64,000 nucleotides of DNA from Mauremys mutica (Eukaryota; Chordata; Testudines; Geoemydidae), in NCBI RefSeq assembly GCF_020497125.1, contig NC_059073.1, forward strand, positions 21,411,225 through 21,475,224, in the 5' to 3' direction. How positions within the stretch are numbered: position 1 is the first letter of the stretch; each line of letters starts with the position of its first letter. A program made the translations under genes and the position numbers. Below, in pieces: positions 1 to 10,436 of the stretch. The notes beneath the pieces are model-generated. The model was not told where the DNA came from. It saw nothing but the letters and a program-made list of their open reading frames with translations, and did no database searches.

Positions 1-60
1 CCATTGTGCTAGGTGGTGTACAAACACAGCACAAAAAGCTGGTCTCTGCCCCATAACTAC
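1..60 (-). repeat. MIR-like SINE 3' fragment
   Basis: The first 60 bases read as the reversed 3' part of the MIR-like (CORE-SINE) family seen elsewhere in the window. The shared text is 'attgtgctaggnggtgtacaaacac', in short form GTGCTAGG followed by GTACAAACAC, also seen in plus orientation near 16885. The rest of the copy lies outside the window. This is assigned by comparison within the window and by memory of the family. Confidence 0.5.
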
Positions 61-1929
61 CCTGGGCTTCAACAGGAATTGCAGGTGATGCTAAAAGGCA
101 GTACGATAATAGCCCTTGCTATTCACTCGGACAGTTATTACTGAGCTGTAGTGCTATGTATGGCATCTGCAAGCCAGCCAGCCAGCAGGTACATGTGTTT
201 GCCATTCATCTTAATTGTTTCATCATATCTCTAGGAAGCTGTTTAAACCCCAACTGATCACCATTATTGCTACATCAGTATAAAATGTACCCAAGTTAGC
301 CTTTTGATGCTCTGTAAATCCATAGCCATCCATAGCCCCTTTATTCCTCATGTCATGGAGAATGAATGATGTTTATTCCCAGCTGACCAATTTGCATTAT
401 TGCCACCTTTGGCCAGTGGCAGTATATACTTGAACTGACCATATACAATTAATCACACCCATCAAAACAGCCTGTGTGACCTTCATTGACTCATGTTCAC
501 CGGGTGGCAGGTACTGATTCCTGATAGGTGGATGTATAGCAAAAAGTCTTCTTAAAAATAAATACATTCAATCTCAGTTTGTTTCCTTGTAGACACAATG
601 GTTCCATGTAAGTACCTTGGGCCTAATTCAAGACCCAGGAAGCAGAAAGGTGCTGGTGCATAATTGGTGGGACTGGAAAACTGGCATATCCCTCAGGCAG
701 CCTCCATTGGCAAGGTTCTAATGGAGTCCTAGCTACAAGCTAACATTACCCTCCCATGGTGGAAGCTTTGGGGGATGCTGGGAATAAAACACTTCTTGCC
801 CTTCACTGACACAGCTCTCAAAGGGGCCTCATTTTGGAGGGCTGTTGCTCATTCTAATCCCAAAGCTACCTACGTTCCACACAAATCTAGCGCCCTCTTT
901 CGTTGTATTGCTCAAAATTATTTACGTCGGAAACAAAGAACCAGGCAACTGAGGTTACAGGAAGAGTCATTCACACCGGCTCTCACTGGGGCAGGAGGAT
1001 GCTATTTGCACTCCTTCATTTGAGCAGAGGTCAATACAGACCCTCACTTTTCAATGAACTTCGAACAGTAGGAATTAGATTCTCATTTCACCAGCTGGTT
1101 TTAACCTGCCAGTCAACTGCGTTGACTTCAGTCGAAATGCTTCTCTGCAGGTGAGATCAGAGAATGGTTGGCGTGCTGTACATTCAAGCAACTGTGTGGA
1201 ACATCTCATTTCCCCACCTCCCCCCAATACATTCCTTGCTGTCAGACGCACATACTTAAACCACTTGGCCAGCTTCTAATAGTAAACTAAACAGTTAAAA
1301 CAAATTTAGAACAAACAGCCATGCTGATTGATTCGACAATAGTAATTCTGTGCCTATTCCCATCCTTGCACAGCCTGTTAATCTCAGCTCTGACCAACCA
1401 GGGTTGTGTGAAAATTCAGTGGTGATTTATTTGGGCAGTAGCTGGCACACTAAAAGGGCCCAGTGGATTAGAAGTGGGGGAAGGGGAAAATGCTGTACAA
1501 CAATACCAATGTGTCTAACTTTTTAAAAATATTCGTAGTAAATTTAGCTTCTTGGACCTTAGTAGGAGGGAGGGACCTGGGAAGGCAGCCACAAAAGCCT
1601 CATGGGTTACCCTGAGGAGGAGGAGGAGAGAGAGACCAAGAAGGATGGAGACCAACTTACTCTTTGGGAAAAATAGAAAGGGGCAGGTATGAGAGTTGGT
1701 ACTGCAATGAGGAACCAGAAAGGGATGCTGAGCAGAGAACCTCAGACAGTGCCTGCTGCTCCGCGGAAAGGACTGGTGTCAGCCTATTTAAATCCAGGGA
1801 CTGGAGAGCAGAGCCCATCTCTACAGTCCACCCTCTCAGATAAGGGAAAGGACCTAGGACCTAAGTACATACCCAGGACAAAGAATGGATAAACAGGGAT
1901 GGGGCGGCAGCTCACATGGTCGAAACTGT
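61..1929. other. intergenic or intronic DNA, no gene seen
   Basis: No convincing gene. Short open frames at 775-1154 and 1689-1892 have no recognisable domain, and their reading frames overlap without sign of constraint. A weak TATA-like run (ctatttaaa) occurs near 1784 but nothing supports a promoter. No element ends were found. Confidence 0.6.
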
Positions 1930-2111
1930 GCGGGATCGATGTCCGCGGCTCCCCATGTCGACTCCGCTACCGCTGTTCAGGTTGATGGAGTTCCGGAGTC
2001 GACAGGAGCTCATTCGGGGATCGATATATCGCATCTCGATGAGACGCGACATATCGATCCCCGAGAAATCGATTGCTACCCGCCGATATGGCGGGTAGTG
2101 AAGACGTACCC
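1930..2111 (+). mobile_element. multi-hairpin Harbinger-like MITE, 5'-truncated copy
   Basis: This matches the 3' two thirds of the element at 18420-18716. It contains a hairpin around two copies of the GTCGACTCCG / CGGAGTCGAC pair (about 1957-2006), a long hairpin with CGGGGATCGATAT against ATATCGATCCCCG (about 2015-2063) and a perfect 9-bp stem CTACCCGCC / GGCGGGTAG (about 2076-2097). It ends in GACGTACCC followed by TAG. The left part of the family, including the first hairpin, is missing. The 85-codon frame across it is a by-product of palindromic DNA, not a gene. Confidence 0.7.
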
Positions 2112-3621
2112 TAGGACTGGCTGGGCAAGGAGACTGGGATGAGAAGACTGAGTGGAGACTGCGACTGGGTAAGTGAGGAGAATGGGACTAGGATGAGGAA
2201 TAATAATACCCCCTCAGCTCACAGGGGTGTTGTGAAAATAAATTCATTAATGTATGTGAAGCACTCAGACACTATTGTGTTAAGTGCCATAGAGGAGCCT
2301 AGTAGGAATGTAATAAGTCTGTCTTCAGAGCCGGGTTTGAATAGTGTGCAGTGAACAAGGCCTGGGGCCACATCCTGTGCAATGAATGAGGTGGCAGTCT
2401 TGTGGAAAAATGATCATGTCATTAAAGGCGGTATCATAATGCATTCACATAAAAGGGCCAACATAAGGTTGCCCCGGCAACATTAATTCTGGTATTTCCT
2501 AACTTTAAATTTTTGACTTTGCAGCCTTAATGTTCTTTTAATGTAGTTGTGTGTTGCGTGTGTGTGATTTAAATAAATATCCACCAGATAGATACCAAAG
2601 GGCCCAATCCCACAAGATTCTAAACACTCCAAAGTTGTTATATCTTATCTCTGAAGTCTCACTGAATGATGTACTATGCTCACTGTACTCTACAAAAAAA
2701 AAAAAGATACATATATAGATGTTTATTTCCTGCCCTTGTCAAACTACAGCCTCAGTTGTGCATATCCAGGTCTGCTGACTGTAGCTTTAGTCCATGGGGA
2801 AAAGAGTGGATACCTGGGAAATGAAGCATTAAGTTTTAGGACAGCTGATGGCTTTATGTACCAAGCTGTTAGCCTTAGTCTCTTAATTGTGCGGCACTTA
2901 ATCAACAAGTAAATACTGGCTTCCTATGGACAGCTTCACTGATGTGGGCCGTACCAAAGTCAACAAACATTTTAATTACCCTCGGTACCATTTCCTCAGG
3001 TATCACGTTACACTAGGGGCACTTCAGAGAGAGAGACGCAGCTGGCTTTGAGGAGACCAGAGCCTTTGCATCAAAGAAGGTCAAAAGTCAAAGGAAATAT
3101 CAAGAGAGGTAATAGTCACAGTAAACCCGCCTTATCTGCTTAATATAAGACTATCATAATCTAGCCAGAGCCTCGCCTTGCTTCTCCTGGACTTCTTATT
3201 TATTATAGACTAGAAGCTAACCTATATTGATATTGGCACAATGGCAGCAGGACTGTATTTGCTCAAGGAGAGGACTCAGGTAAAAATGTGGAAAGGAACC
3301 AGGCTTTAGGTTAATCAGTCACAGTATTTCTCTGCTCAGCAAAGCCCTGAGCCCAGGCATGAAATAACAGGAATTACTCCTAACACTCATATTGAGTCTC
3401 AAAGCGTAAGACGCCTTTGAAAATCAGTTCTAGATGGAAACATTTCAGATGAAGTTGAAAATATATACAAAGTGAGCAGGCCTGCTCTGCAATTTTGAGG
3501 CACAACTGACTGTGTGAGGTGTGTACATGCAAAACTGCAATTGTGTGTGAACACTGGATAATTCTGCATCGAAGGGGTTAATCTGTGTGTGCAGTCACAG
3601 CCTGGGTGAGAATAGTGATTT
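2112..3621. other. non-genic stretch with SINE tail and simple repeats
   Basis: Apart from the SINE tail at 2175-2310 this holds no recognised element. There is a short GT-rich run near 2550 and an A-run at 2693-2704. The 78-codon frame at 2676 starts just before the A-run and has no domain. Confidence 0.6.
2175..2310 (+). repeat. MIR-like SINE, 3' portion
   Basis: The segment with 'cagctcacaggggtgttgtg' followed by AAGCACTCAGACACTAT matches the conserved central and 3' part of the MIR-like SINEs in this window (compare 18205-18340). The tRNA-related 5' head is not visible. Confidence 0.5.
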
Positions 3622-3676
3622 CAGAGTCGTAGATTCATAGATGCCAAGGCCAGAACGGGCCATTGTGATCATTTAA
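3622..3676 (-). mobile_element. CR1 (minus), 3' tip of the copy continuing at 6469
   Basis: The sequence 'gattcatagatgccaaggcc' and the following GGGCCATTGTGATCAT are the reversed 3' terminus of a CR1 LINE. The next expected bases of this subfamily (AGTCTGACCTCCTGTATA) are found at 6469, immediately after the end of a plus-strand CR1. I therefore read 3622-3676 and 6469-8010 as one element split by a later insertion. Confidence 0.75.
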
Positions 3677-3704
3677 GGTACATAAGAAGAAAACAAAGAA
3701 AGAA

Positions 3705-4044
3705 GTGGGACTGCTAAACACTGAGGATGGAATGGAGGTTAAGGATAATCTAGGCATGGCCCAATATCTAAATAAATACTTTGCCTCAGTCTTTAATGAG
3801 GACTTTAGGGATAATGGTAGGATGACAAATGGGAATGAGGCTATGGAGGTAGATATTACCACATCCGAGGTAGAAGCCAAACTCGAACAGCTTAATGGGA
3901 CTAAATCGAGGGGCCCAGATAATCTTCATCCAAGAATATTAAAGGAACTGGCACATGAAATTGCAAGACCATTAGCAAGAATTTTTAATGAATCTGTAAA
4001 CTCAGGGGTTGTACCATATGACTGGAGAATTTCTAACATAGTTC
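3705..4044 (+). pseudogene. CR1 ORF2 fragment upstream of RT motifs
   Basis: The frame reads with CR1-like text such as NKYFASVFN, SRGPDNLHPRILKELA and GVVPYDWRISNIV, the segment just before the RT domain of CR1 ORF2. The reading stops being CR1 exactly at 4045, where the LTR begins. No product is expected. Confidence 0.85.
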
Positions 4045-4749
4045 TGTAGCGGGGTGGACCCCCGCTCCTGCCCTGAAAGGTTAAAAACAGCCCTGGGAAG
4101 GTGCTGTCACTGGAGAAAGCAGCTTTTAGGCTGGGCTGACTGGGGGAAGTGGCTGCAGCTGGGGCCACGCCCCAAACAGACTCAACTGGCCCTATAAAGG
4201 CAGAGAAGCCAGGGGAAGACAAGAGTCTCTCTCTGCCTCTAGAGGGAGAAGGGCCTGGCTGCAGGGAGCTAAAGACAGGGCACCTGAGTGAAGCAGGGCT
4301 GGGGACAGGCTGGGGAGCTGGGGAGCTCCAGCCTGAAAAGCCCCAGGCTGCAGCTTAGCACAAGGTCAACAGGTACTGGGGGTTGCAGAGGGCAGCCCAG
4401 GGGCAGGCCAAGGCAGCAGGTCCAAAGCCTCCTTCCCTGTGATGAGTAGGCTGATACTGCAGTCTGCCCCAGGGTGCAGGGGCTAGACGACGACTGGCAG
4501 TAGCCAAATACTGAGGCAAGGTGGGGATAGAGGGTGGGGGTTCCCCGGGGAGGGGAGACCCTAAGTCTGGGGGGATTACTGCTAGGGAGCAGCACCCCAA
4601 GGAAAAGGGTACCGGGTCCTGGGAGGGACACGGGGCCAGAGGACAGGTGGATCACCAGCCTGCAGAGGGCGCTCCGGAGGCTGGAAATTGAGCTAATTCC
4701 CGGAACAGACCAGCAGGAGGCGCCGCAGGGGTGAGTCTGCACGTCTACA
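4045..4749 (+). mobile_element. solo LTR (probable Ty3/Gypsy or ERV type) inside CR1
   Basis: A 705-bp block begins TGTAGCGGGG and ends GTCTACA, so it has TG...CA-type ends with a short TGTAG/CTACA inverted terminus. It is flanked by GTTC (4041-4044) and ATTC (4750-4753), a 4-5-bp target duplication with one change. A TATA box (CCTATAAAGG) lies near 4191. It cuts a CR1 codon frame cleanly, which proves it is an insertion. The overlapping frames on both strands here, up to 157 codons, have no retroviral motif. No clear AATAAA was seen, so the LTR call rests on ends, TATA and duplication. The family is not determined. Confidence 0.65.
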
Positions 4750-4847
4750 ATTCCTATTTTTAAGAAAGGGGGGAAAAAAAGGTGATCCAGGTAACTACAG
4801 GTCTGTTAGTTTGACATCTGTAGTATGCAAGGTCTTGAAAAAATTTT

Positions 4848-6071
4848 TTGAAGGTGAAAGTAGTTAAGGACATTGAGGTCAACGGTAATTGGGACAAAAT
4901 ACAACAAGGTTTTACAAAAGGTAGATCGTGCCAAACCAACCCGATCTCCTTCTTTGAGAAGGTAACAGATTTTTTAGATAAAGGAAATGCAGTGGATCTA
5001 ATTTACCTCAGTTTCAGTAAGGCATTTGATACGGTTCCACATGGGGAATTATTAGTTAAATTGGAAAAGATGGGGATCAATATGAAAATTGAAAGGTGGA
5101 TAAGGAACTGGTTAAAGGGGAGACTACAACGGGTCATACTGAAAGGTGAACTGTTAGGCTGGAGGGAGGTTACTAGTGGAGTTCCTCAGGGATTGGTTTG
5201 GGGACCAATCTTATTTAATCTTTTTATTACTGACCTTGGCACAAAAAGTGGGAATGTGCTAATAAAGTTTGCGGATGACACAAAGCTAGGAGGTACTGCC
5301 AATACAGAGAAAGACCGGGATATCATACAGGAAGATCCGGATGACTTTGTAAACTGGAGTAATAATAATAGGATGAAATTTAATAATGAAAAGTGCAAGG
5401 TCATGCATTTAGGGATTAATAACAAGAATTTTTTTTATAAACAGGGGAAGCATCAGTTGGAAGTAACAGAGGAGGAGAAGAACCTCAGAGTATCGGTTGA
5501 TCACAAGATGACTATGAGCTGCCAATGTGATATGGCCATGAAAAAAGCTAATGCAGTCTTGGGATGCATCAGGCGAGGTATTTTCAGTAGCGATAAGGAG
5601 GTGTTAGTACCATTATACAAGGCACTGGTGAGACCTCATCTGGAATACTGTATGCAGTTCTGGTCTCCCATGTGTAAGAAGGATTAATTCAAACTGGAAC
5701 AGGTACAGAAAACGGCTACTAGGATGATCTGAGGAATGGAAAACCTGTCTTATGAAAGGAGACTGAAAGAGCTTGGCTTGTTTAGCCTAACCAAAAGAAG
5801 GCTGAGGGGAGATATGATTGCTGTCTATAAATATATCAGAGGGATAAATACCACGGATGGAGAGGAATTATTTAAGCTCAGTACCAATGTGGACACAAGA
5901 ACAAATGGATATAAACTGGCCATCGCAAAGTTTAGACTTGAAATTAGACGAAGGTTTCTAACCATCAGAGGAATGAAGTTCTGGAACAGCCTTCCAAGGG
6001 GAGCAGTGGGGGCAAAAGACATATCTGGCTTCAGGACTAAGCTTGATAAGTTTATGGAGGGGATGGTATGA
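4848..6071 (+). pseudogene. CR1 reverse transcriptase, RT to C-terminus, inactivated
   Basis: One frame covers RT motifs A to the CR1 C-terminus: IYLSFSKAFDTVPHG (motif A), [18 protein letters not shown] (motif B region), [10 protein letters not shown] (motif C) and then the conserved C-terminal text ([28 protein letters not shown]). In-frame stops occur at about 5685 and 5730. The usual catalytic Asp of motif A (YLDFSKAFD in other CR1s) reads Ser here. The RT would have been inactive even without the stops. Confidence 0.9.
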
Positions 6072-6468
6072 TGGCAATTAATTGATCTTTAACTATTAGC
6101 GGTAAATATGCCCAATTGCCTGTGATGCGATGTTAGTGGGGTGGTATCTGAGTTACTACAGAGAATTCTTTCCTGGGTGTCTGGCTGGTGAGTCTTGCCC
6201 ACATGCTCAGGGTTTAGCTGATTGCCATATTTGGGGTCAGGAAGGAATTTTCCTCCAGGGCAGATTGGCAGAGGCCCTGGGTTTTTTTTGCCTTCCTCTG
6301 CAGCGTGGGGCACCTTGAAGTCTTTAAACCACAATTTGAGGACTTCAATAGCTCAGACATAGGTTAGGGGTTTGATACAGGAGTGGGTAGGTCAGATTCT
6401 GTGCAGGAGGTCAGACTAGGCAATCATAATGGTCCCTTTTGACCTTAAAGTCTGTGAGTCTATGATTC
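6072..6468 (+). other. CR1 3' UTR
   Basis: The non-coding tail runs from the end of the RT frame to the terminal GTCTATGATTC. It includes the CR1-like phrases 'ggtcaggaaggaattttcc' and GAGGTCAGACTAGGCAATCA. Short frames on either strand here are chance. Confidence 0.8.
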
Positions 6469-8010
6469 AGTCTGACCTCCTGTATAGAAAAGGCCATAGA
6501 GCTTCCCCATAATCATTCCTAGAACAGATCTTTCAGAAAAACAGCCAATGCTGATTTAAAAATTGTCAGTGCTAGAGAATCTACCAGCACCTTTAGTAAA
6601 TTTGATCCAATGGTTAATTACACTATATTTCCAGTCTAAATGTGTGTAGCATCAACTTCTTGTACTTTTCTTTGCCTGACTGAAGAACCCATTATCAATA
6701 TTTGTTCCCCTGGTAGGTATTTATAGATTGTAATCAAGTCACCTCTTAATTTTTCAGTTGGTTAAAATAAACAGATTGAGCTCCTTGTATCTATCACTAT
6801 TAGGCATGTTTTCTAATCCTTTAATCATTCTTGTGGCTCTTCTTTGAGCCCTCTCCAATTTATCAACATCCTTCTTGAATTGTGGACACCAAAACTGGAC
6901 ACATTATTCCAGTAATGGTCACACCAGTGCCAAATACAGAGGTAAAATAACCTCTCTCTTCCTACTCAAGATTCTCCTGTTTATGTATTTCAGGATCACG
7001 TTAGCTCTTTTGGCCACAGTGTCACACAGGGAGCTCATGATCAGCTGATTATCCAACATGACCCCCCCAGATCTTTTTCAGCATCACTGCTTCCCAGGAT
7101 AGAGTCCCCATTGAGTAAGTATAGCTTATGTGTTCTTAGGTGTTTATATTTACATTTAGCCATATTAAAATGCATATTGTTTGCTTGTGCCCAGCTTACC
7201 AAATGATTCATAGTGCTCAGTATCCGTGACCTATCCACTCCATTATTTACCTCTCCCCCAATTTTTGTGTCATCTGCAAACTTTATCAATGATGTTTTTC
7301 TGCAATGTTTTTCAAGCGATCCCCATGGAACCCCACTAGAAACACATCTGCTAGATGATGATTCCCCATTCACAGTTACATTTTGAAATCAATCAGTTAG
7401 CCAGCTTTTAATCAATTTCATGTGTGCCATGTTAATTTGGTCATTCTAGGTTTTTTAAGTCAAAATGTCATGTGGTACCAAGTCAAATAGATTACAGATG
7501 TCTAAGTATATTACATCAATACTGTTAGCTTTAACAATCAAAATTATAATCCCATAACAAAAAAGATATCAAGTTAGTTTGACAGGATCTATTTTCCATA
7601 AACCCATGTTGACTGGCATTAATTATGTTACCCTCCTTTAATTGTTTTTATTTATTGAATCCTCTATGAAGTGCTGCATTATCTTGCCTGTGATTGATAT
7701 CAGACTTCCTGGTTTATAATTACCTGGGTCACCCTATTTACCCTCTTTAAATATTGGCACAAAATTAGCTTTCTCTGAATCTTCTGGAACTTCCCTAGTG
7801 TTCTAAGACTTGTTGAAAATCAATGTTAATGATCCAGTGACCTCCTCGACCAGTTCTTTTAAAACTCTTGGATGCAAGTTATCGGGACCTGCCAATTTAA
7901 AAATGTCTAGCTTTAGTAGCTGTTGTTTAACAGCCTCCTGAGATACTAGTGGAATGGAAAAAGTATTATCAAATGATACAGCTACATCATCTGTTCATTC
8001 TCACCAATCA
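6469..8010 (-). mobile_element. CR1 LINE (minus), body of the split copy
   Basis: Read on the minus strand this is a CR1 from its 3' part (about 6469) back through the C-terminal RT region to RT motifs. The clearest frame is 7041-7373, with SSRCVSSGVPWG, SLIKFADDTKIGG and NNMHFNMAKCK. Many stops and shifts show it is old. Near 7830-7900 the reversed text again gives the linker before the RT domain. Its 3' tip is at 3622-3676. The 5' end near 8010 is approximate. Confidence 0.85.
7041..7373 (-). pseudogene. CR1 RT fragment (motifs B and C)
   Basis: A 110-codon frame keeps the SGVPxGS motif B text and the FADDTK catalytic box of CR1 reverse transcriptase, followed by the short NMHFNMAKC segment. 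A deletion has shortened the normal stretch between motifs B and C. It has no start of its own and is a remnant. Confidence 0.85.
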
Positions 8011-10043
8011 TGAAGTAATACTACAAGATTAGCTCTTTTCATGATGTAATGGGCACTTGGGCTCAAAATTTGCTCAAAATCTCCTACAGAAAATAAATGT
8101 ATCTAAATATTCCAGGAATATAAAAAGTTAGATGCAAATTCAGTTCTGGAAATGGATGATGGCTGGAGGTTGAGGTTCTAGATGGGGTGGGGAGAGTGTT
8201 TTTTTGACCTGGCTCAATTATTCATCATATGTTTGGGGAAATGTTATGCCCATATGCAATTGGATGCACTTTGGAATAGTCCTACTGAAGTTAACAGATA
8301 TGGCATTAAGGGTTCTGTTACGACTTTTAAGGCTGCAGCCTTATGAGGCAGAGGAGCTCTCCATTAGATGCAATTCTTAAAGCCTTTTTACCTCTGGAGA
8401 AGAATACACCAGAGCAGAAACCCTTATGCCATTTACTTAGCTCCCTGGCAGGTGGCACAGAAGGAAGGGAGGCCCTAGGCCACACTCTTCGATGGTAGCA
8501 GACATTGTACGTCTGAATATATCTAAACCTATAGAGGCCCTCACAGGCCTAGCGCCATCCATGTCCACACCATTCCATCTTCTCCCAGCAGGACCTGCAT
8601 CCTATCTACCCCTTGGGGATCCTCTGTCTTTGAGGGAGGACTGATAGCATGCTAACTACATCCAGCATCTTTGGTGAATATCAAAAAAACCTCACTCCCT
8701 CATTGTGGAGCCTCCATCCTCTTTCTCATATAGGTCTGTGAGAACAATCAGTATGTTTACTGCTGGCCCTTTCAGTGCATGGGGTAGGCTCAGCCAATCA
8801 GGGAACCTGTAGAAAGATCATGTGACCTCAACCATGTGACGAATCCCAATCAACTCAGACCTCAGCATCTTAAGGGATGTGCAGTCCCTCGAAGGGTCCA
8901 GAAGCTTGTGGGAGGAACGGAGCTACATTGCTTTAAGCTTGTGCTCCTGGTCCCATTGAAGTCAATGGCAGAATTCCCACAGACTTCAGTGGTGCAGGAT
9001 CAGGCACTAATGCAGGCCTGTGTGTAAATCAAACAGACAAGACTTGGGTAAATTACAGGCCGGTCTATCAGAACCATTACTAGGGTGGCTTGGTTCTAAC
9101 TTTAGTAGAAATCTTGCTGATGATTTCAGAGCATAGAAATGCCACTTCAGAATTTGACTCCTTCCCACCATCAATGTACACCCAAAACCTCAGGCTGCTG
9201 GCTGCTTTGTGTGTGTGCATGAATCATGAAAGCTAGCTATTTATTTTTGCACTTAGATTTATATGCCTGCTGTCAGCTGACAGATGGGAAGGTTCCCGCA
9301 GGGTAGCTGTTAGAGTAAGATTTTCCAGTTCCTGGGACAAGAGAAGTGGTAAGAGTGATGCTCATTTGGAATGCTCTGGAAAATCGATGTTGATTTAACT
9401 GAAACCCCCAAACCTTATACAGAAAACTAGTAGTCTGTCTGCAGGAGAAGCAGGGCAAATTACATTTGGTTCTGCTCCATTCAAAACTCTACCCCAATCC
9501 CAATCCCAACACCACTGCTAACAAACAGTTACCTGAGATTAACAATTAATTACCTGGAAAAGCAAAGAGCAAATTAAATATAAAAAAGGCGAGATCATGC
9601 CCAGCCTGGGTTCAACGTGCGAGGCAAAGAGGGTAAATTGCACCACCTTTTTTGTGCCTCAGTGCAAGGTCTGGGCACAACTAAAACCCTTTTGCTTCAT
9701 GGGGTTCAAGACAGCAGGAGGCTGATATCCACGTTGGAGAGAATACTACTAATAGTGATAAGGAGAGATGGAAAAGAGCCACCCTCCCTTTTAACAGCCT
9801 TCACTCAAGCACACAGAGTAGCTGGTGGTGCAGTGATTGAGCTGAGAAGTATCATCCCACTTCAGGTACAATGCCTGTTGGGACACCGTACTGCTTCTCC
9901 ATTCACACAGTAGAGGATGTGCTGGAAGACCTGCTGTTTAGCCCTTTTATGCCCCCCTGTTTTATTTAGTGTCAACTGTTTACCTTGTGTCCGTTACAAA
10001 TCCACTTTGTCCTCCATTAACTCAATGCTCCTGTGTGATTGTC
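8011..10043. other. no gene recognised
   Basis: No domain-bearing frame. A weak fragment around 8950-9010 (CATTGAAGTCAATGG followed by CAGGATCAGGCAC) belongs to a dispersed palindromic repeat type. Frames at 8836, 9273 and 9617 have no recognisable content. Confidence 0.6.
8948..9008. repeat. relic of a dispersed palindromic repeat
   Basis: The core CATTGAAGTCAATGG is itself nearly self-complementary and is followed by 'gtgcaggatcaggcac'. The same core followed by 'gatcaggcc/gatctggcc'-type arms occurs at several other places in the window. Confidence 0.4.
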
Positions 10044-10436
10044 TGAGGCCTGGTCTACACTAGGACTTTAATTCGAATTTAGCAGCGTTAATTCGAACTA
10101 ACCGCTCAACCGTCCACACCAGGAAGCCATTTAATTCGAACTAGAGGGCTCTTTAGTTCGAATTTGGTACTCCACCCCGACAGGTGGAGTAACGCTAAAT
10201 TCGACATGGCTAGCTCGAATTAGGCTAGGTGTGGATGCAAATCGAACTTAGTAGCTCCGGGAGCTATCCCACAGTGCACCACTCTGTTGACGCTCTGGAC
10301 AGCAGTCCGAGCTTCGATGCTCTGACCAGCCACACAGGAAATGACCCGGGAAAATTTGAATTCATTTTCCTGTCTGGGCACTTTGAATCTGACGTCCTGG
10401 CTGGACATCGGGGCGAGCTCCGCAGCACCTGCAACG

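Larger units (their letters stand above)
3677..6468 (+). mobile_element. CR1 LINE (plus), 5'-truncated, split by a solo LTR
   Basis: A CR1 non-LTR retrotransposon that keeps the end of the linker before the reverse transcriptase, most of the RT, the C-terminal region and the 3' UTR. It ends in a CR1-type tail (GTCTATGATTC). Its coding part is interrupted at 4045-4749 by an LTR-like block: the frame reads ...WRISNIV before it and PIFKK after it. It has at least two in-frame stops and so is dead. It sits inside the minus-strand CR1 (3622-3676 plus 6469-8010) and is therefore younger than that copy. Confidence 0.88.

Noticed and set aside
1885..2142. 85-codon frame across the palindromic MITE
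   Set aside because: It is produced by hairpin DNA and is not present in the second MITE copy in equivalent form.
4269..4742. 157-codon minus-strand frame
   Set aside because: It lies within the solo LTR, is Pro/Ser/Leu-rich, has no domain and is opposite to the LTR's inferred transcription.
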